Assembly: GCF_003205515.1 (NCBI RefSeq)
Contig: NZ_KZ826481.1
Span: forward strand, 741,627 to 805,626
DNA length: 64,000 nt
Direction of reading: 5' to 3'
DNA from: Litorivita pollutaquae
GTDB taxonomy: Bacteria; Pseudomonadota; Alphaproteobacteria; Rhodobacterales; Rhodobacteraceae
The notes under the pieces: model-generated
Database searches by the model: none
The model's input: the letters and a program-made list of their open reading frames with translations, nothing else
Told to the model about the DNA's origin: nothing
Made by a program: the position numbers and the translations under genes
In this document: piece by piece, positions 1 through 8,941 of the stretch
Layout of the letters: each line of letters opens with the position of its first letter
Numbering within the stretch: position 1 is the first letter of the stretch

Positions 1-666
1 CGCTGCATCATCCCTTATCTCAACGAAGGTGTGCGGATGGTGACCGAAGGGGTCGCGCCAGCATTGGTCGACAATGCCGCGCGTCTTTTGGGCATGCCGG
101 TCGGGCCGCTGCAATTGATGGATGAAACCTCGATCGATTTGGGCGTGAACATCGCCAAAGCAACCAAAGCCGCCTTGGGCGACGCCTATCCGGCCGATGC
201 CAAACCGGTCGATGATTTGATGTTCGCCATGGTGGACGCGGGCCGGTCGGGCCGCAAAACCAAAGCCGGTTTCTTCAACTATGATGAAAAAGGCAAACGG
301 TTGAACTATTGGGAAGGTCTTGCGGAACATTGCCCGCGTTTGGACGAACAACCCGATTTGATCGACGTGCAGCACCGTTTGATGTTCGCACAGGTTCTGG
401 AGGCCGTGCGCGCCCTCGAAGAAGGTGTTCTCGAAGACATCCGCGAAGGCGATGTCGGTGCGATCCTCGGTTGGGGCTTTGCGCCTTGGTCCGGCGGTCC
501 GTTCTCTTGGCTCGACATCATCGGCACGCCCTATGCCGCCGAACGTTGCGACCAATTGGCCGAGACATTCGGCCCGCGTTTTGCCTGCCCCGACCTGCTG
601 CGTGAAATGGCCGATAAGGCGCAAAGCTTCTACGGACGCTTTGGCTCGAATGCCGCTGCGGCGTAA
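1..666 (+). CDS. 3-hydroxyacyl-CoA dehydrogenase / enoyl-CoA hydratase (FadJ/FadB-like), C-terminal part
   Basis: This is the 3' end of a fatty-acid beta-oxidation multifunctional enzyme. The reading frame is open from the first base of the window and stops with TAA at 664-666, so about 221 residues are visible and the start lies outside. The visible part matches the C-terminal dehydrogenase domains, with the NEGVRMVTEGVA segment, the GPLQLMDE helix, the GRKTKAGFFNYD motif and the GWGFAPWSGGP motif near the end. The hydratase half and the NAD-binding Rossmann domain are not in the window. FadJ and FadB cannot be separated from this piece. A strong terminator follows at 692-718. Confidence 0.93.
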   Translation, partial: RCIIPYLNEGVRMVTEGVAPALVDNAARLLGMPVGPLQLMDETSIDLGVNIAKATKAALGDAYPADAKPVDDLMFAMVDAGRSGRKTKAGFFNYDEKGKRLNYWEGLAEHCPRLDEQPDLIDVQHRLMFAQVLEAVRALEEGVLEDIREGDVGAILGWGFAPWSGGPFSWLDIIGTPYAAERCDQLAETFGPRFACPDLLREMADKAQSFYGRFGSNAAAA

Positions 667-691
667 CACCCCGCCACCCCCAAAACCAATA

Positions 692-718
692 GGCGCATCC
701 TTCGGGGTGCGCCTTTTT
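692..718 (+). terminator. Rho-independent terminator after the beta-oxidation gene
   Basis: A 9-bp GC-rich stem (692-700 paired with 705-713, one G-T pair) closes a TTCG tetraloop and is followed by five T. It starts 26 bases after the stop codon of the upstream gene and reads in the same direction. Confidence 0.9.
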
Positions 719-853
719 CGTCCTCGTTCAGAGGATATGATCGCCAGAGCACATCGCCCCCCGGGGATCCACCACCGATTGGGTGAATTCGCCGCCCGAT
801 CGCGCCTGCCGTGAGCAAACAGGCATCACCTGTGTAAAGGCACAGGCGCAAGC

Positions 854-881
854 AAAAGGCGCGCCTCTTGCCAGACGCGCC
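854..881 (-). terminator. Terminator-like hairpin after the Hint-domain gene
   Basis: On the minus strand GGCGCG pairs with CGCGCC across a 12-base loop and is followed by TTTT (complement of 854-857). It lies about 70 bases beyond the stop of the Hint-domain gene. The stem is only 6 bp, so termination strength is uncertain. The rest of 719-950 shows no gene. Confidence 0.5.
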
Positions 882-950
882 AGATACTCGTTAACACGGC
901 AAAACCCGATGGCCTGCCTCTATGCAGGACGCCTGATATCAAGCGGCGTG

Positions 951-1634
951 TTAGCCGACAGGCTGTGCGCGAGGCGCGCGTGCTTCGACGGCCGCGATTT
1001 CTGCCTCAATGTAACTCGCCAGCGCCAGCGCCTCTTGCATCGGCAACACATCATAAGCGGTTTTTTTCGGGGCCTCGAAGGCGTCGCGCAACAGGTCAGC
1101 CTCGGTAGGGCAAAAGAACAGCGCCCCGGAATTGGCAAAAACGATTTGATCTTCTTCAAAATGCAGGCTGATGATTTCCATTTCACGGTGGGGGAAAACC
1201 GGCGCGATATCGCGCAAGCCGACCAAGGCTTTGGCAGGGATCAACGCGAAGGGATCGCCCAACATTTCTTCGGCGGCATCGCTTTCGACCATCACGCCCT
1301 GGTTTGGCAAAAGATATGTCACCTCAACATTGCCAAGCGCATGTGCCGGCACTTCGAGCGGCCAAAACCGTTGCGGGCAGTCCATTTCACCATTCCACAA
1401 TTTGCGGCGGGTGATGCCGGTCACGACCTGAAGCCCGCCATCAAAGGTCAAGACTTTGTCACCAACGGCAATGGCGTCGACACCGCGCCATCCGGATGAT
1501 GTGGCGACTTTGGTTTCCGCCACGATGCCCGATTGCACGCCGACCGCGCCGCCATCATAGGCGCCGGTGGTCTCAGTCATACGTTTGCGGGTTCCCTCAA
1601 GAACCGATGACTTCCATCTAAACATTCTGTTCAT
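951..1634 (-). CDS. Hint (hedgehog/intein) domain protein
   Basis: The 227-residue protein carries a Hint_2-type fold: the ETKVATSSGWRGVDAIAVGD block followed by VLTFDGGLQVV matches the start of hedgehog/intein domains. The PNQGVMVES and PAKALVGLRDI segments match the later Hint strands. The nucleophilic cysteine that normally opens the domain is missing; the aligned position is Gly-Ile-Val-Ala-Glu. Self-splicing or autocleavage chemistry is therefore unlikely. I chose the start at 1634 because AGGACA lies just upstream; ATG codons at 1625 and 1580 are alternatives. Many Rhodobacterales encode such proteins, often beside surface or secreted proteins, but their role is not established. It is a single gene with its own terminator. 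Confidence 0.72.
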   Translation of the reverse strand: MNRMFRWKSSVLEGTRKRMTETTGAYDGGAVGVQSGIVAETKVATSSGWRGVDAIAVGDKVLTFDGGLQVVTGITRRKLWNGEMDCPQRFWPLEVPAHALGNVEVTYLLPNQGVMVESDAAEEMLGDPFALIPAKALVGLRDIAPVFPHREMEIISLHFEEDQIVFANSGALFFCPTEADLLRDAFEAPKKTAYDVLPMQEALALASYIEAEIAAVEARAPRAQPVG

Positions 1635-1848
1635 CCCTTGTCCTGCCGATCTTCGCCGGCGATTTGAAAGCACGGGCCAGTGACAGCCACCCCGTCGTAC
1701 GCAACATGTTTATTTGCGGTGATTCCAAAGGCTGGGCTTGGTCAATAAAATGGCGGGATTGGGGCATTTCTCCGAAATCTGGGATAAATAGCCGTATTTT
1801 TTGGGGATTGGGTCGCAAATGGACACAAAAATATGGTTAACCCGCCTT

Positions 1849-2496
1849 TTAGGTAAACGAGTAGTTAAACCGTGCGATGTCGGTCGCGCAGATCTCCGAC
1901 AGGGTTTGCGCATCTGAGTCGGAGTAATAGCTACGGTAATCGGCGCGGCGGTCCGACGCATTGGCCTGTGGCAGCCTGAGCGCAAAACCAAGATGCGCTT
2001 CAAGGCGCGCCGCATCCTGGGCGACATGCTCCAACCGGATATAGGCATCACAGTGTTCGCTCCCGTCCGCCCCGCACATATACGAGGCGTAATGAGAGGC
2101 GCGCAGGTTGGCGGCGGTTTGCGGATGGTTCAAAAACCCGGTGAAACTCGACGCCTTGGCCAGATGCACCGCCGGATGATCAAAGTGCTGCCCTTGCAGC
2201 CAGTGGTAATAGCTGACCATCCGGTCCCACGGGTTGCGCACGAGGGTAAAGGTGAAAAACTCTGCCACCTCGGCAGGGGTGATCAACCCGTCCAAATCTG
2301 CCAAAGTCGAATGTTTCCAAATCCGCCCTGCGGCCCGTGCGTCCCGCAATTTGCCGCGCCGTTTGACGGCCTTGGGCGTATCACCTGCCATCACATCATC
2401 CTTCATCGCCCGCGCCTCAAGCGCCAAGGCCATCGCCGTGCCACCGGTTTTCGGGATGTGGATAAAAATGTAACGGCGTCCGCGCGAGATGATCAT
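1849..2496 (-). CDS. Sulfotransferase family protein
   Basis: The 215-residue protein shows the two PAPS-binding signatures of the Sulfotransfer_2 family: a 5'-phosphosulfate loop IPKTGGT at residues 14-20 and the 3'-phosphate motif LVRNPWDR at 85-92. It should transfer a sulfuryl group from PAPS to a carbohydrate or similar acceptor, but the acceptor cannot be read from the sequence. There is no signal peptide, so it is probably cytosolic. It is divergently oriented from the acyl-CoA ligase at 2804 and separated from the Hint gene by about 210 bases without a gene. Such stand-alone sulfotransferases often modify exopolysaccharides. Confidence 0.82.
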   Translation of the reverse strand: MIISRGRRYIFIHIPKTGGTAMALALEARAMKDDVMAGDTPKAVKRRGKLRDARAAGRIWKHSTLADLDGLITPAEVAEFFTFTLVRNPWDRMVSYYHWLQGQHFDHPAVHLAKASSFTGFLNHPQTAANLRASHYASYMCGADGSEHCDAYIRLEHVAQDAARLEAHLGFALRLPQANASDRRADYRSYYSDSDAQTLSEICATDIARFNYSFT

Positions 2497-2803
2497 CCAC
2501 CCAGAGTAGCGACAGAATACGCCGGCGCAATATCAGAGCCGCACGCCGGCGCACAACCTGCACCAAGCGGCGCATTGTGACAACATGCCGTTTTGTGATC
2601 TCATAAAATCGCGCTCCGACCCTATTACGAAGCCCCCGCGTCCGGGTGTGGCCTGCGCTCGTCCGTCGGTCTCGCCAAGGGGGTGGTTTATGGTGGCGTT
2701 GGACCAACAGCCGATCCACCCCGATCACCGTGGTTTCGGCCCCTTTTCAATCCCGGCATTCCGGCGCATTCTGCGCAGCGAAATTAGCGGAAGGAGAACG
2801 CCG
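2497..2803. other. Divergent intergenic region, no gene seen
   Basis: These 307 bases separate the sulfotransferase and acyl-CoA ligase starts and should hold both promoters. The frame of the ligase runs open back to 2585, but no ribosome binding site precedes the upstream start codons, while GGAAGGAG sits directly in front of the ATG at 2804. I saw no clear operator or RNA structure. Confidence 0.5.
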
Positions 2804-4432
2804 ATGGGCTGGCTGAAAGATGAAACCGGACTTGAAAAAACCCGCGCCAATTACACGGCGCTCACACCGCTGTCGTTTTTGCAGCGGGCAAAATTGGTCC
2901 ACCCAACCCGCGAAGCAGTGGTTTACGGCAGCTTTCGCAAGACCTACGCCGAATATCATGACCGTGTGACACGGCTGGCCTCGGCGCTTGTCAAACTCGG
3001 GGTGAACCCCGGGGACGTGGTGGCCACGGTTCTGCCGAACCTGCCTGCACAGGCCGAAGCGCATTTTGCGGTGCCCGCTTGCGGCGCGGTTCTCAACGCC
3101 ATCAACACGCGGCTCGAGCAAGACACCCTCACCTATATCCTGTCGCATGGTGAAGCCAAGGTGGTGCTGTGCGATCCGCAGTTCCTGCCCGTGGTTGCGG
3201 CAGCGATTGACGCGCTTGAGGGCAACAAACCCACCGTCATCGAAGTCGCCGATGATCAGGCCGGTGTTCATGCCCATGGGCATTACATGGAATATGAAGA
3301 ATTGATCGCCACCGGCGACCCCGATTTTGAATGGATCATGCCAGAAGATGAATGGGAGAGCATCGCGCTCAATTATACCTCTGGCACCACGGGGCGGCCC
3401 AAAGGCGTGGTGTACCATCACCGCGGCGCATATCTAAACGCGATGGGGCAAATCCTCAGCTGGCGCATGGTGCTTTACCCGCGCTACTTGACCATCGTGC
3501 CGTTGTTCCATTGCAACGGTTGGTGTCACACATGGATGATGCCCGCACTGGGCGGCACGGTGATTTGTTGCCGCGACATCACGGCGCCGGCGATTTTCTC
3601 GGCCATTGCCGATGAGGGGGCCACGCATTTCGGCGGCGCGCCGATTGTTCTCAATATGTTGGTCAACGCGCCCGAAGATCAACGCCGCGCCTTTGATCAC
3701 ACGGTCGAGGTTTTCACCGCCGGCGCGCCCCCCGCCCCGGCCACGCTTGGCGCGATTGAAACCATGGGATTCAACGTCACACATGTGTATGGGTTGACCG
3801 AAACCTATGGGCCTGCCACCGAATGCACTTGGGACGAGGACCGCATGGGCCATTTGCAAGGCACGGCGCGCGCCGAGGCCAAATCACGCCAAGGCGTGCC
3901 GATGCCCGTGCATGAGGCGATCACGGTTCTCGATGAAAACCTTGAACAAACCCCGATGGATGGCAAAACCCAAGGGCAGATTTCCTTTCGCGGCAACGGT
4001 GTGATGAAAGGCTACTTCAAAAGCCCCGAGGCCACCGCCGAAGCGTTCAAAGGCGGGTGGTTCCATTCGGGCGACATCGCGGTGCAACACCCTGACAGCT
4101 ACATGCAAATCTCCGACCGCGCCAAGGACATCATCATTTCCGGCGGTGAGAATATTTCATCGGTCGAAGTCGAAGCGGCGCTGATGAACCATCCTGCCGT
4201 ATTGCTCTGTGCCGTGGTGGCCAAACCGGATGAAAAATGGGGCGAAGTGCCCTGTGCCTTTATCGAATTGAAGGATGGGACAACGGCAGAAGAAGCCGAA
4301 ATGATCGGCTTTGCCCGCGAGCGGCTGGCCGGTTTCAAATGCCCCAAACGTGTGGTGTTTCAGGAGTTGCCGAAAACCTCGACCGGCAAGATTCAGAAAT
4401 TTGAACTGCGCAGCATTGCCAAAACCTTATGA
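2804..4432 (+). CDS. AMP-forming acyl-CoA synthetase (fatty-acid or related acid)
   Basis: The 542-residue enzyme activates a carboxylic acid through an acyl-AMP intermediate to its CoA thioester. The A3 motif YTSGTTGRPKG is at residues 191-201, the A5 segment YGLTETYGPATE follows in the middle, the hinge region is at GDIAVQHPDSYMQISDRAKD, and the catalytic A10 lysine is in PKTSTGK at 523-529. The start is fixed by GGAAGGAG at 2789-2796, eight bases ahead of ATG 2804. The N-terminus (TALTPLSFLQRA) resembles the medium/long-chain acyl-activating group related to plant acyl-activating enzymes. The family also contains methylmercaptopropionate-CoA ligases, so the substrate is uncertain. Confidence 0.9.
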   Translation: MGWLKDETGLEKTRANYTALTPLSFLQRAKLVHPTREAVVYGSFRKTYAEYHDRVTRLASALVKLGVNPGDVVATVLPNLPAQAEAHFAVPACGAVLNAINTRLEQDTLTYILSHGEAKVVLCDPQFLPVVAAAIDALEGNKPTVIEVADDQAGVHAHGHYMEYEELIATGDPDFEWIMPEDEWESIALNYTSGTTGRPKGVVYHHRGAYLNAMGQILSWRMVLYPRYLTIVPLFHCNGWCHTWMMPALGGTVICCRDITAPAIFSAIADEGATHFGGAPIVLNMLVNAPEDQRRAFDHTVEVFTAGAPPAPATLGAIETMGFNVTHVYGLTETYGPATECTWDEDRMGHLQGTARAEAKSRQGVPMPVHEAITVLDENLEQTPMDGKTQGQISFRGNGVMKGYFKSPEATAEAFKGGWFHSGDIAVQHPDSYMQISDRAKDIIISGGENISSVEVEAALMNHPAVLLCAVVAKPDEKWGEVPCAFIELKDGTTAEEAEMIGFARERLAGFKCPKRVVFQELPKTSTGKIQKFELRSIAKTL

Positions 4433-4537
4433 ACCTGCGCGGGCGGCAGCACTTGTGTTTGCTGCCGCCCGCCACGGCGTGCTAGATTGGCGCAAACACG
4501 GCCACGACATGATGATAAGGCCAGAGCAGAAATATAC

Positions 4538-5563
4538 ATGACCGCACTGAAGAAATTTGACCGGATCGAGGCCGCTGGCCTTTGGCGCGAAAATCCGCAA
4601 GCCCAGCGCACCGAGGTGATCGTCTCGATCGGGGATGCGACCTTGGTGCTGACGGATCTGCGCGATGTGGCTCTGGCGCATTGGTCGTTGCCTGCTGTGA
4701 TGCGCGCCAACCCCGGACAGGTGCCGGCGATTTTCCACCCCGATGGCGCCCCCGAAGAAACGCTTGAACTGGGCGACGACGCGATCGAAATGATCGAGGC
4801 GATCGAGATCCTGCGCAGCGCCATCGCCCGCCGCCGTCCGCGCCCAGGGCGGCTGCGGCTTATGGCAACGGTTTCGCTTTTTGCCGCAATTGGGGCACTT
4901 GGGGTATTTTGGTTGCCCGAAGCGAGCCTGCAACATGCGCTGAAGGTTGTACCGCAAGTGAAGCGCGCCGAAATTGGCGCGGCCCTGCTCAGCAATATCC
5001 GCCGTGTCGCCGGTGCGCCCTGCGCTGCGCCGCAAAGCGTCGACGCTCTCGCGCGTTTGGCGGCCCGCCTGCCCAGTCCCAACGGCAGCGGCAAACTGGT
5101 GGTTGTGCGCTCCGGCATCGAGATCAGCACCCATCTGCCGGGCGGCACGGTGATTTTGGGTCGTGGATTGGTCGAAGATTATGACCAACCGGATGTGGTC
5201 GCAGGCTATATCATCGCGGAACGCCTGCGCGGCGAAATGACCGATCCGCTGGAGCCGCTGCTTCGCGACGCGGGGCTTGTATCAACTTTCCGGCTGCTGC
5301 TGACGGGGGCGCTCAGCGATGCGGCGCTTAGTGACTATGCAGAAACGCTGCTCCGAAGCCCGCCTGTGGCTCTGCCCGATGCGACATTATTGGCAGGTTT
5401 CAAAGCGTGGTCGGTGCGCGCAACACCCTATGCGATGGCCGTTGATATCACCGGCGAGACAACGGCAGGATTGATCGAAAACGATCCCTACCGCATCGAA
5501 GCGCCTGCGCCGGTGATTACCGATGGCGATTGGCTGCGGGTGCAGGTGATCTGCGGCGGTTGA
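4538..5563 (+). CDS. Single-pass membrane protein of unknown function
   Basis: I do not recognise this 341-residue protein. Residues 1-105 look cytosolic and contain an acidic helix (ETLELGDDAIEMIEAIEILRSA) followed by a basic RRRPRPGRLR stretch. A single hydrophobic segment near 110-127 (LMATVSLFAAIGALGVFWL) should cross the membrane with the basic side inside. The remaining 210 residues would be periplasmic, with CAAPQSVDALARLAARLP and a glycine-rich HLPGGTVILGRGL segment. The latter recalls the region before the zinc site of M48-like peptidases, but no HExxH is present. It follows the acyl-CoA ligase by 105 bases. The start was chosen at MTALKKFD; an in-frame ATG at 4487 lacks a binding site. 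Confidence 0.7.
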   Translation: MTALKKFDRIEAAGLWRENPQAQRTEVIVSIGDATLVLTDLRDVALAHWSLPAVMRANPGQVPAIFHPDGAPEETLELGDDAIEMIEAIEILRSAIARRRPRPGRLRLMATVSLFAAIGALGVFWLPEASLQHALKVVPQVKRAEIGAALLSNIRRVAGAPCAAPQSVDALARLAARLPSPNGSGKLVVVRSGIEISTHLPGGTVILGRGLVEDYDQPDVVAGYIIAERLRGEMTDPLEPLLRDAGLVSTFRLLLTGALSDAALSDYAETLLRSPPVALPDATLLAGFKAWSVRATPYAMAVDITGETTAGLIENDPYRIEAPAPVITDGDWLRVQVICGG

Positions 5564-5776
5564 GCCGGCGGCGCCGGAAGTGGCCCGCTGCGCCCCCCTT
5601 GGGCGGGGCGCATAAGGCCCACGCCGGCTGCACGGCTCAGGCACAACGCGCGGCGCTCAGGCGTTGTTCGAGACCAATCCCCCGAACGCAGGAACCATCA
5701 TCACCCAGTGTGCCATGGGTGGCACGGCCCCGGCCAATATGCGCCACCCTGTGTGTGCCGCCCCAACCGGAGTGCC

Positions 5777-7171
5777 CTAGCGTGAGAAGGCATCCTTGAA
5801 CCCGGCTTTGCGCACGGCGAGAAGAGCCCCCTGCACATGGGAAGTGCTATCAAACGGCCCCGCCAAGACCACGGTCAACGCGTTAGATTTCCCCATCCGC
5901 ACCGGAAGCCCCATCGCCGTGATTTTCGCCGCTGTGCGTGTGGCGTTGCCCCCATCACCAAAGCTGCCGACCTGCACATAGCTGTGGCCCGCAGATGCGG
6001 CGGATCGCCGTGTCGAAACCCGAGACACGGCGCTCTCACTGCGCCCCACGATGGTCGCCGAGGATTTCTTTTGTTGCGCCATTGAGGTGTAGGGATAGCG
6101 CAGAGCGGGGAATAATTTATTCACCACACGGCCATCACGCGCGTCATAAAGTTTGCGCGGCACGGTCTTGGTCCACCGCAGATCCATCGCCTGAACCCCG
6201 GCGACGGTTTGCTCGGCGCGGCGTGGGTTCAAACGATCATCGGTCCATGCGGCGCGGTATCCTTTGGGCGCCTTAATCTGCTCATGCCCCGCAGCACGGC
6301 GCATTTCATAAACATGACGCGGAATGATGCGGGTGTTGGGGTTAACGCTGTTCAACGGGATGGCGGCGGCCTCCGGTGCGGTCCGAACGGTCGCCACCCG
6401 GGATTTGGTATGCCCCGCCGTCGCGCCTGAAGCGCGCGCGACAATGCCCCGTTTTTGCGGGCCGCAGCGCACAGGCAGACCGGCACGCGAGGTGCCGACA
6501 TATTGGGCGCTGATCGCCGAGGCCCCTTTGCAGGAGGGGGCGGCATTGGCGATCACAACGGGACGCGGCGCAGATTGCGGCGCAGCCAAGGCGCGCGGCG
6601 CGGGACGGACCACCTGCGGCGCGGGCGCGACAGGGCGCGGCATCGTCGAAATGGACGCCACGGTGCGCATCGGTTGCATCACCTTTTTGGTGGCGGTTTT
6701 TTGGGTTGCGGATTGCCTCACCCCCCGCTGCGCCGCAGGCTTGGGCTTGGCTGCAAACAAGGGGCGCGGCTTGGGGCGGGGCGTATCGGCCCCGCGGACG
6801 GAGGACGCCGCTTTCACCGCGCCTTCAGATGTGGATTTCACCTTGGCGGCATCCGCAGGCACGATTTGCACTGGCGCAGTGGCAGGCGCGGTGGCAATGG
6901 CGCGCCCCTGCCCGGCCGGCAAGGTGGGTTTAAATCCACATATCACCGTTCGGCTGCGCGACACGCGGGGCACCCAGGTGATATTGCCGTCCACGCCCGC
7001 GCGCATGAACACACAGCCACGGCTGTCGACATATTGATTGCCTTTGAAACTTTCTGGCGGAAACTCCGCCGGCAAAACTTCGTCTTTCAACGACAGTGAT
7101 TTAGCAAATGCGCCACCCGTGCCTGCCATCATTGCGGCCACTAGGGCGGCGGTCACATATTTAGAAATCAT
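5777..7171 (-). CDS. Secreted SPOR-domain protein
   Basis: The 464-residue protein starts with a clear signal peptide (MISKYVTAALVAAMMAGTGG, cleavage after AFA near residue 23). It has a short cysteine-containing N-terminal domain (SRGCVFMRAG, VICGFKP), then a long low-complexity middle rich in Pro, Ala, Arg and Lys. The C-terminal 70 residues (SYVQVGSFGDGGNATRTAAK to the end) form a SPOR domain, a fold that binds denuded glycan strands of septal peptidoglycan. A role at the cell envelope or division site is inferred from that domain. The start at 7171 follows a GGGGG stretch. An in-frame upstream start at 7210 would bury the signal peptide. Confidence 0.82.
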   Translation of the reverse strand: MISKYVTAALVAAMMAGTGGAFAKSLSLKDEVLPAEFPPESFKGNQYVDSRGCVFMRAGVDGNITWVPRVSRSRTVICGFKPTLPAGQGRAIATAPATAPVQIVPADAAKVKSTSEGAVKAASSVRGADTPRPKPRPLFAAKPKPAAQRGVRQSATQKTATKKVMQPMRTVASISTMPRPVAPAPQVVRPAPRALAAPQSAPRPVVIANAAPSCKGASAISAQYVGTSRAGLPVRCGPQKRGIVARASGATAGHTKSRVATVRTAPEAAAIPLNSVNPNTRIIPRHVYEMRRAAGHEQIKAPKGYRAAWTDDRLNPRRAEQTVAGVQAMDLRWTKTVPRKLYDARDGRVVNKLFPALRYPYTSMAQQKKSSATIVGRSESAVSRVSTRRSAASAGHSYVQVGSFGDGGNATRTAAKITAMGLPVRMGKSNALTVVLAGPFDSTSHVQGALLAVRKAGFKDAFSR

Positions 7172-7240
7172 AAGAGTGCCCCCACACATATGGAGGGCAG
7201 TCTGACGCAAAATGTGGACACAGTAAAGCGTGGATGTAGC

Positions 7241-7870
7241 CTATTTTGTGCCGAACATACGATCTCCGGCATCCCCAAGCCCCGGCACGATATAACCTTG
7301 ATCGTCCAATTTTTCATCCACAGCAGCGGTGACAATCGGCACATCGGGGTGGGCCTCTTTCATCCGCGCCACGCCTTCGGGCGCGGCCAAAAGACACAAG
7401 AACAAGATATTCGTCGCGCCGGCCTCTTTCAATTTGTCGATCGCGGCCGCAGACGAATTGCCTGTCGCCAACATCGGATCGACTGCAATCACCAGACGCT
7501 CATCCAGATGGTCAGGGACTTTGAAGTAATATTCCACCGGTTGCAGGGTCTCTTCATCACGATACAGCCCGATAAACCCGATCCGTGCCGATGGGATCAA
7601 TTCAAGCATCCCGTCGAGCAACCCGTTGCCTGCCCGCAGGATCGAAATCAACGCCAGTTTGCGCCCCGCTAAAACCGGCGCATCCATCGACTTGACCGGG
7701 GTTTCAATCGGTTTTGTCGTCATGGCCAGATCGCCGGTGACCTCATAGGCCAAAAGCTGGCTGATCTCGCGCAGCAACTGCCGGAAGACCGCCGTTGATG
7801 TCTGTTTTTCCCGCATCAAGGTCAGCTTATGTTGCACCAATGGGTGTTTGACGATTGTTAGATGGTCCAT
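7241..7870 (-). CDS. upp: Uracil phosphoribosyltransferase
   Basis: This 209-residue enzyme makes UMP from uracil and PRPP. The PRPP loop DPMLATGNS is at residues 131-139, and the C-terminal uracil-binding segment [14 protein letters not shown] is intact. The length equals the family norm. It is the last gene of the cdd-deoA-deoB-add-upp operon. Its ATG (7868-7870) directly follows the TAG stop of add with no spacer, which suggests translational coupling. In context it recovers the uracil released by pyrimidine nucleoside breakdown. Confidence 0.97.
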   Translation of the reverse strand: MDHLTIVKHPLVQHKLTLMREKQTSTAVFRQLLREISQLLAYEVTGDLAMTTKPIETPVKSMDAPVLAGRKLALISILRAGNGLLDGMLELIPSARIGFIGLYRDEETLQPVEYYFKVPDHLDERLVIAVDPMLATGNSSAAAIDKLKEAGATNILFLCLLAAPEGVARMKEAHPDVPIVTAAVDEKLDDQGYIVPGLGDAGDRMFGTK

Positions 7871-8941
7871 CTAATTGGTCTCCATTTGTTTTTTCAGGCG
7901 CGCACGCAACGGTTCGCTGCAAAATGCGGCTGCGATGGCGCTATGACCAAGGGCGCAGAACTCGGGAATTCCCCAACCAAAGCTTTTATTCAACTGCACG
8001 AATTCACCGGTCATGTCGGTATGGAAAAACGGCGGGTCATCGGTGCTGACCGTCACATTGACGCCGGCCTCTTGCAGGCGCTTGATCGGATGCGCCGCGA
8101 TGTCGGGATAGAGGCCCAGCGCCACATTCGATCCGGGGCACACCTCGAGAACAATACCGCGTGCAGCGATTTCTTCGACCAAAGCCATATCCTCTATCGC
8201 GCGCACGCCATGACCGATGCGCACAACACGCAGGTCGCGGATGGCCTCGCGGATACTCTCTGGCCCGCCAAATTCGCCGGCATGGGTCGTCAATTTGAGA
8301 TGCGCCTCGCGGGCCATGTCAAACGCATAGGCAAAATCTCCTTGATGGCCCATGGTTTCGTCGCCGCCCATGCCGAAACCGGTGATAAACTCACCCGCAG
8401 TTTCGGCGGCGCACAGCGCGCTGCGTTTGGCGGTCTCGGGGCCGAAATGGCGCACGGCGGTAACGATGCCGCGCAGGGTGATACCATGGGCCCGCTCTGC
8501 AATGCCTGCCGCATCCTCGATCGCCGCCAGATATTCGCGCCACGCCGAAACATCGCCGCCACCGCAAAAATCCGGCGACAAGAAGCTTTCACAGTAAATC
8601 ACACCATGTTCCGCCGACTGCTCCAACACCGCAAGCGTCAGACGGTGGTAATCCTCCGGTGTTTTCAGAACCTGTGTGGCGGCCTCGTAAACCCGCAGAA
8701 AATCAGGGAAATCAGCATAAGCATAGCCGCCATCACGATCGAAAATGCCACTCAGGTTGACAGATTTCTCGCTGGCCAATTGCCGGATGAAATCCGGCGG
8801 TGCCGCGCCTTCATGATGCAGGTGCAGCTCACATTTCGGCATCCGGCGCACCGCATCCTCAAACAGATACTGCGCCTCTTCATCCAGTGGTGCCGCAGGA
8901 TCACGCCCTGCCAAAGGATCGAATGGTTTTGGATCGCTCAT
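7871..8941 (-). CDS. add: Adenosine deaminase
   Basis: The 356-residue enzyme hydrolyses adenosine or deoxyadenosine to inosine forms and ammonia. Zinc and catalytic motifs are present: HLHHEG at 40-45 (the usual HxHLDG-type metal motif), THAGE at 219-223 with the catalytic Glu, IGHG at 242-245 and STDDP at 299-303. About 35 extra residues precede the first motif. An adenine deaminase of the same superfamily is the alternative, but the SNVALGLYP segment and salvage context favour adenosine. The start overlaps the stop of deoB by four bases (ATGA), and the stop abuts upp. Confidence 0.93.
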   Translation of the reverse strand: MSDPKPFDPLAGRDPAAPLDEEAQYLFEDAVRRMPKCELHLHHEGAAPPDFIRQLASEKSVNLSGIFDRDGGYAYADFPDFLRVYEAATQVLKTPEDYHRLTLAVLEQSAEHGVIYCESFLSPDFCGGGDVSAWREYLAAIEDAAGIAERAHGITLRGIVTAVRHFGPETAKRSALCAAETAGEFITGFGMGGDETMGHQGDFAYAFDMAREAHLKLTTHAGEFGGPESIREAIRDLRVVRIGHGVRAIEDMALVEEIAARGIVLEVCPGSNVALGLYPDIAAHPIKRLQEAGVNVTVSTDDPPFFHTDMTGEFVQLNKSFGWGIPEFCALGHSAIAAAFCSEPLRARLKKQMETN

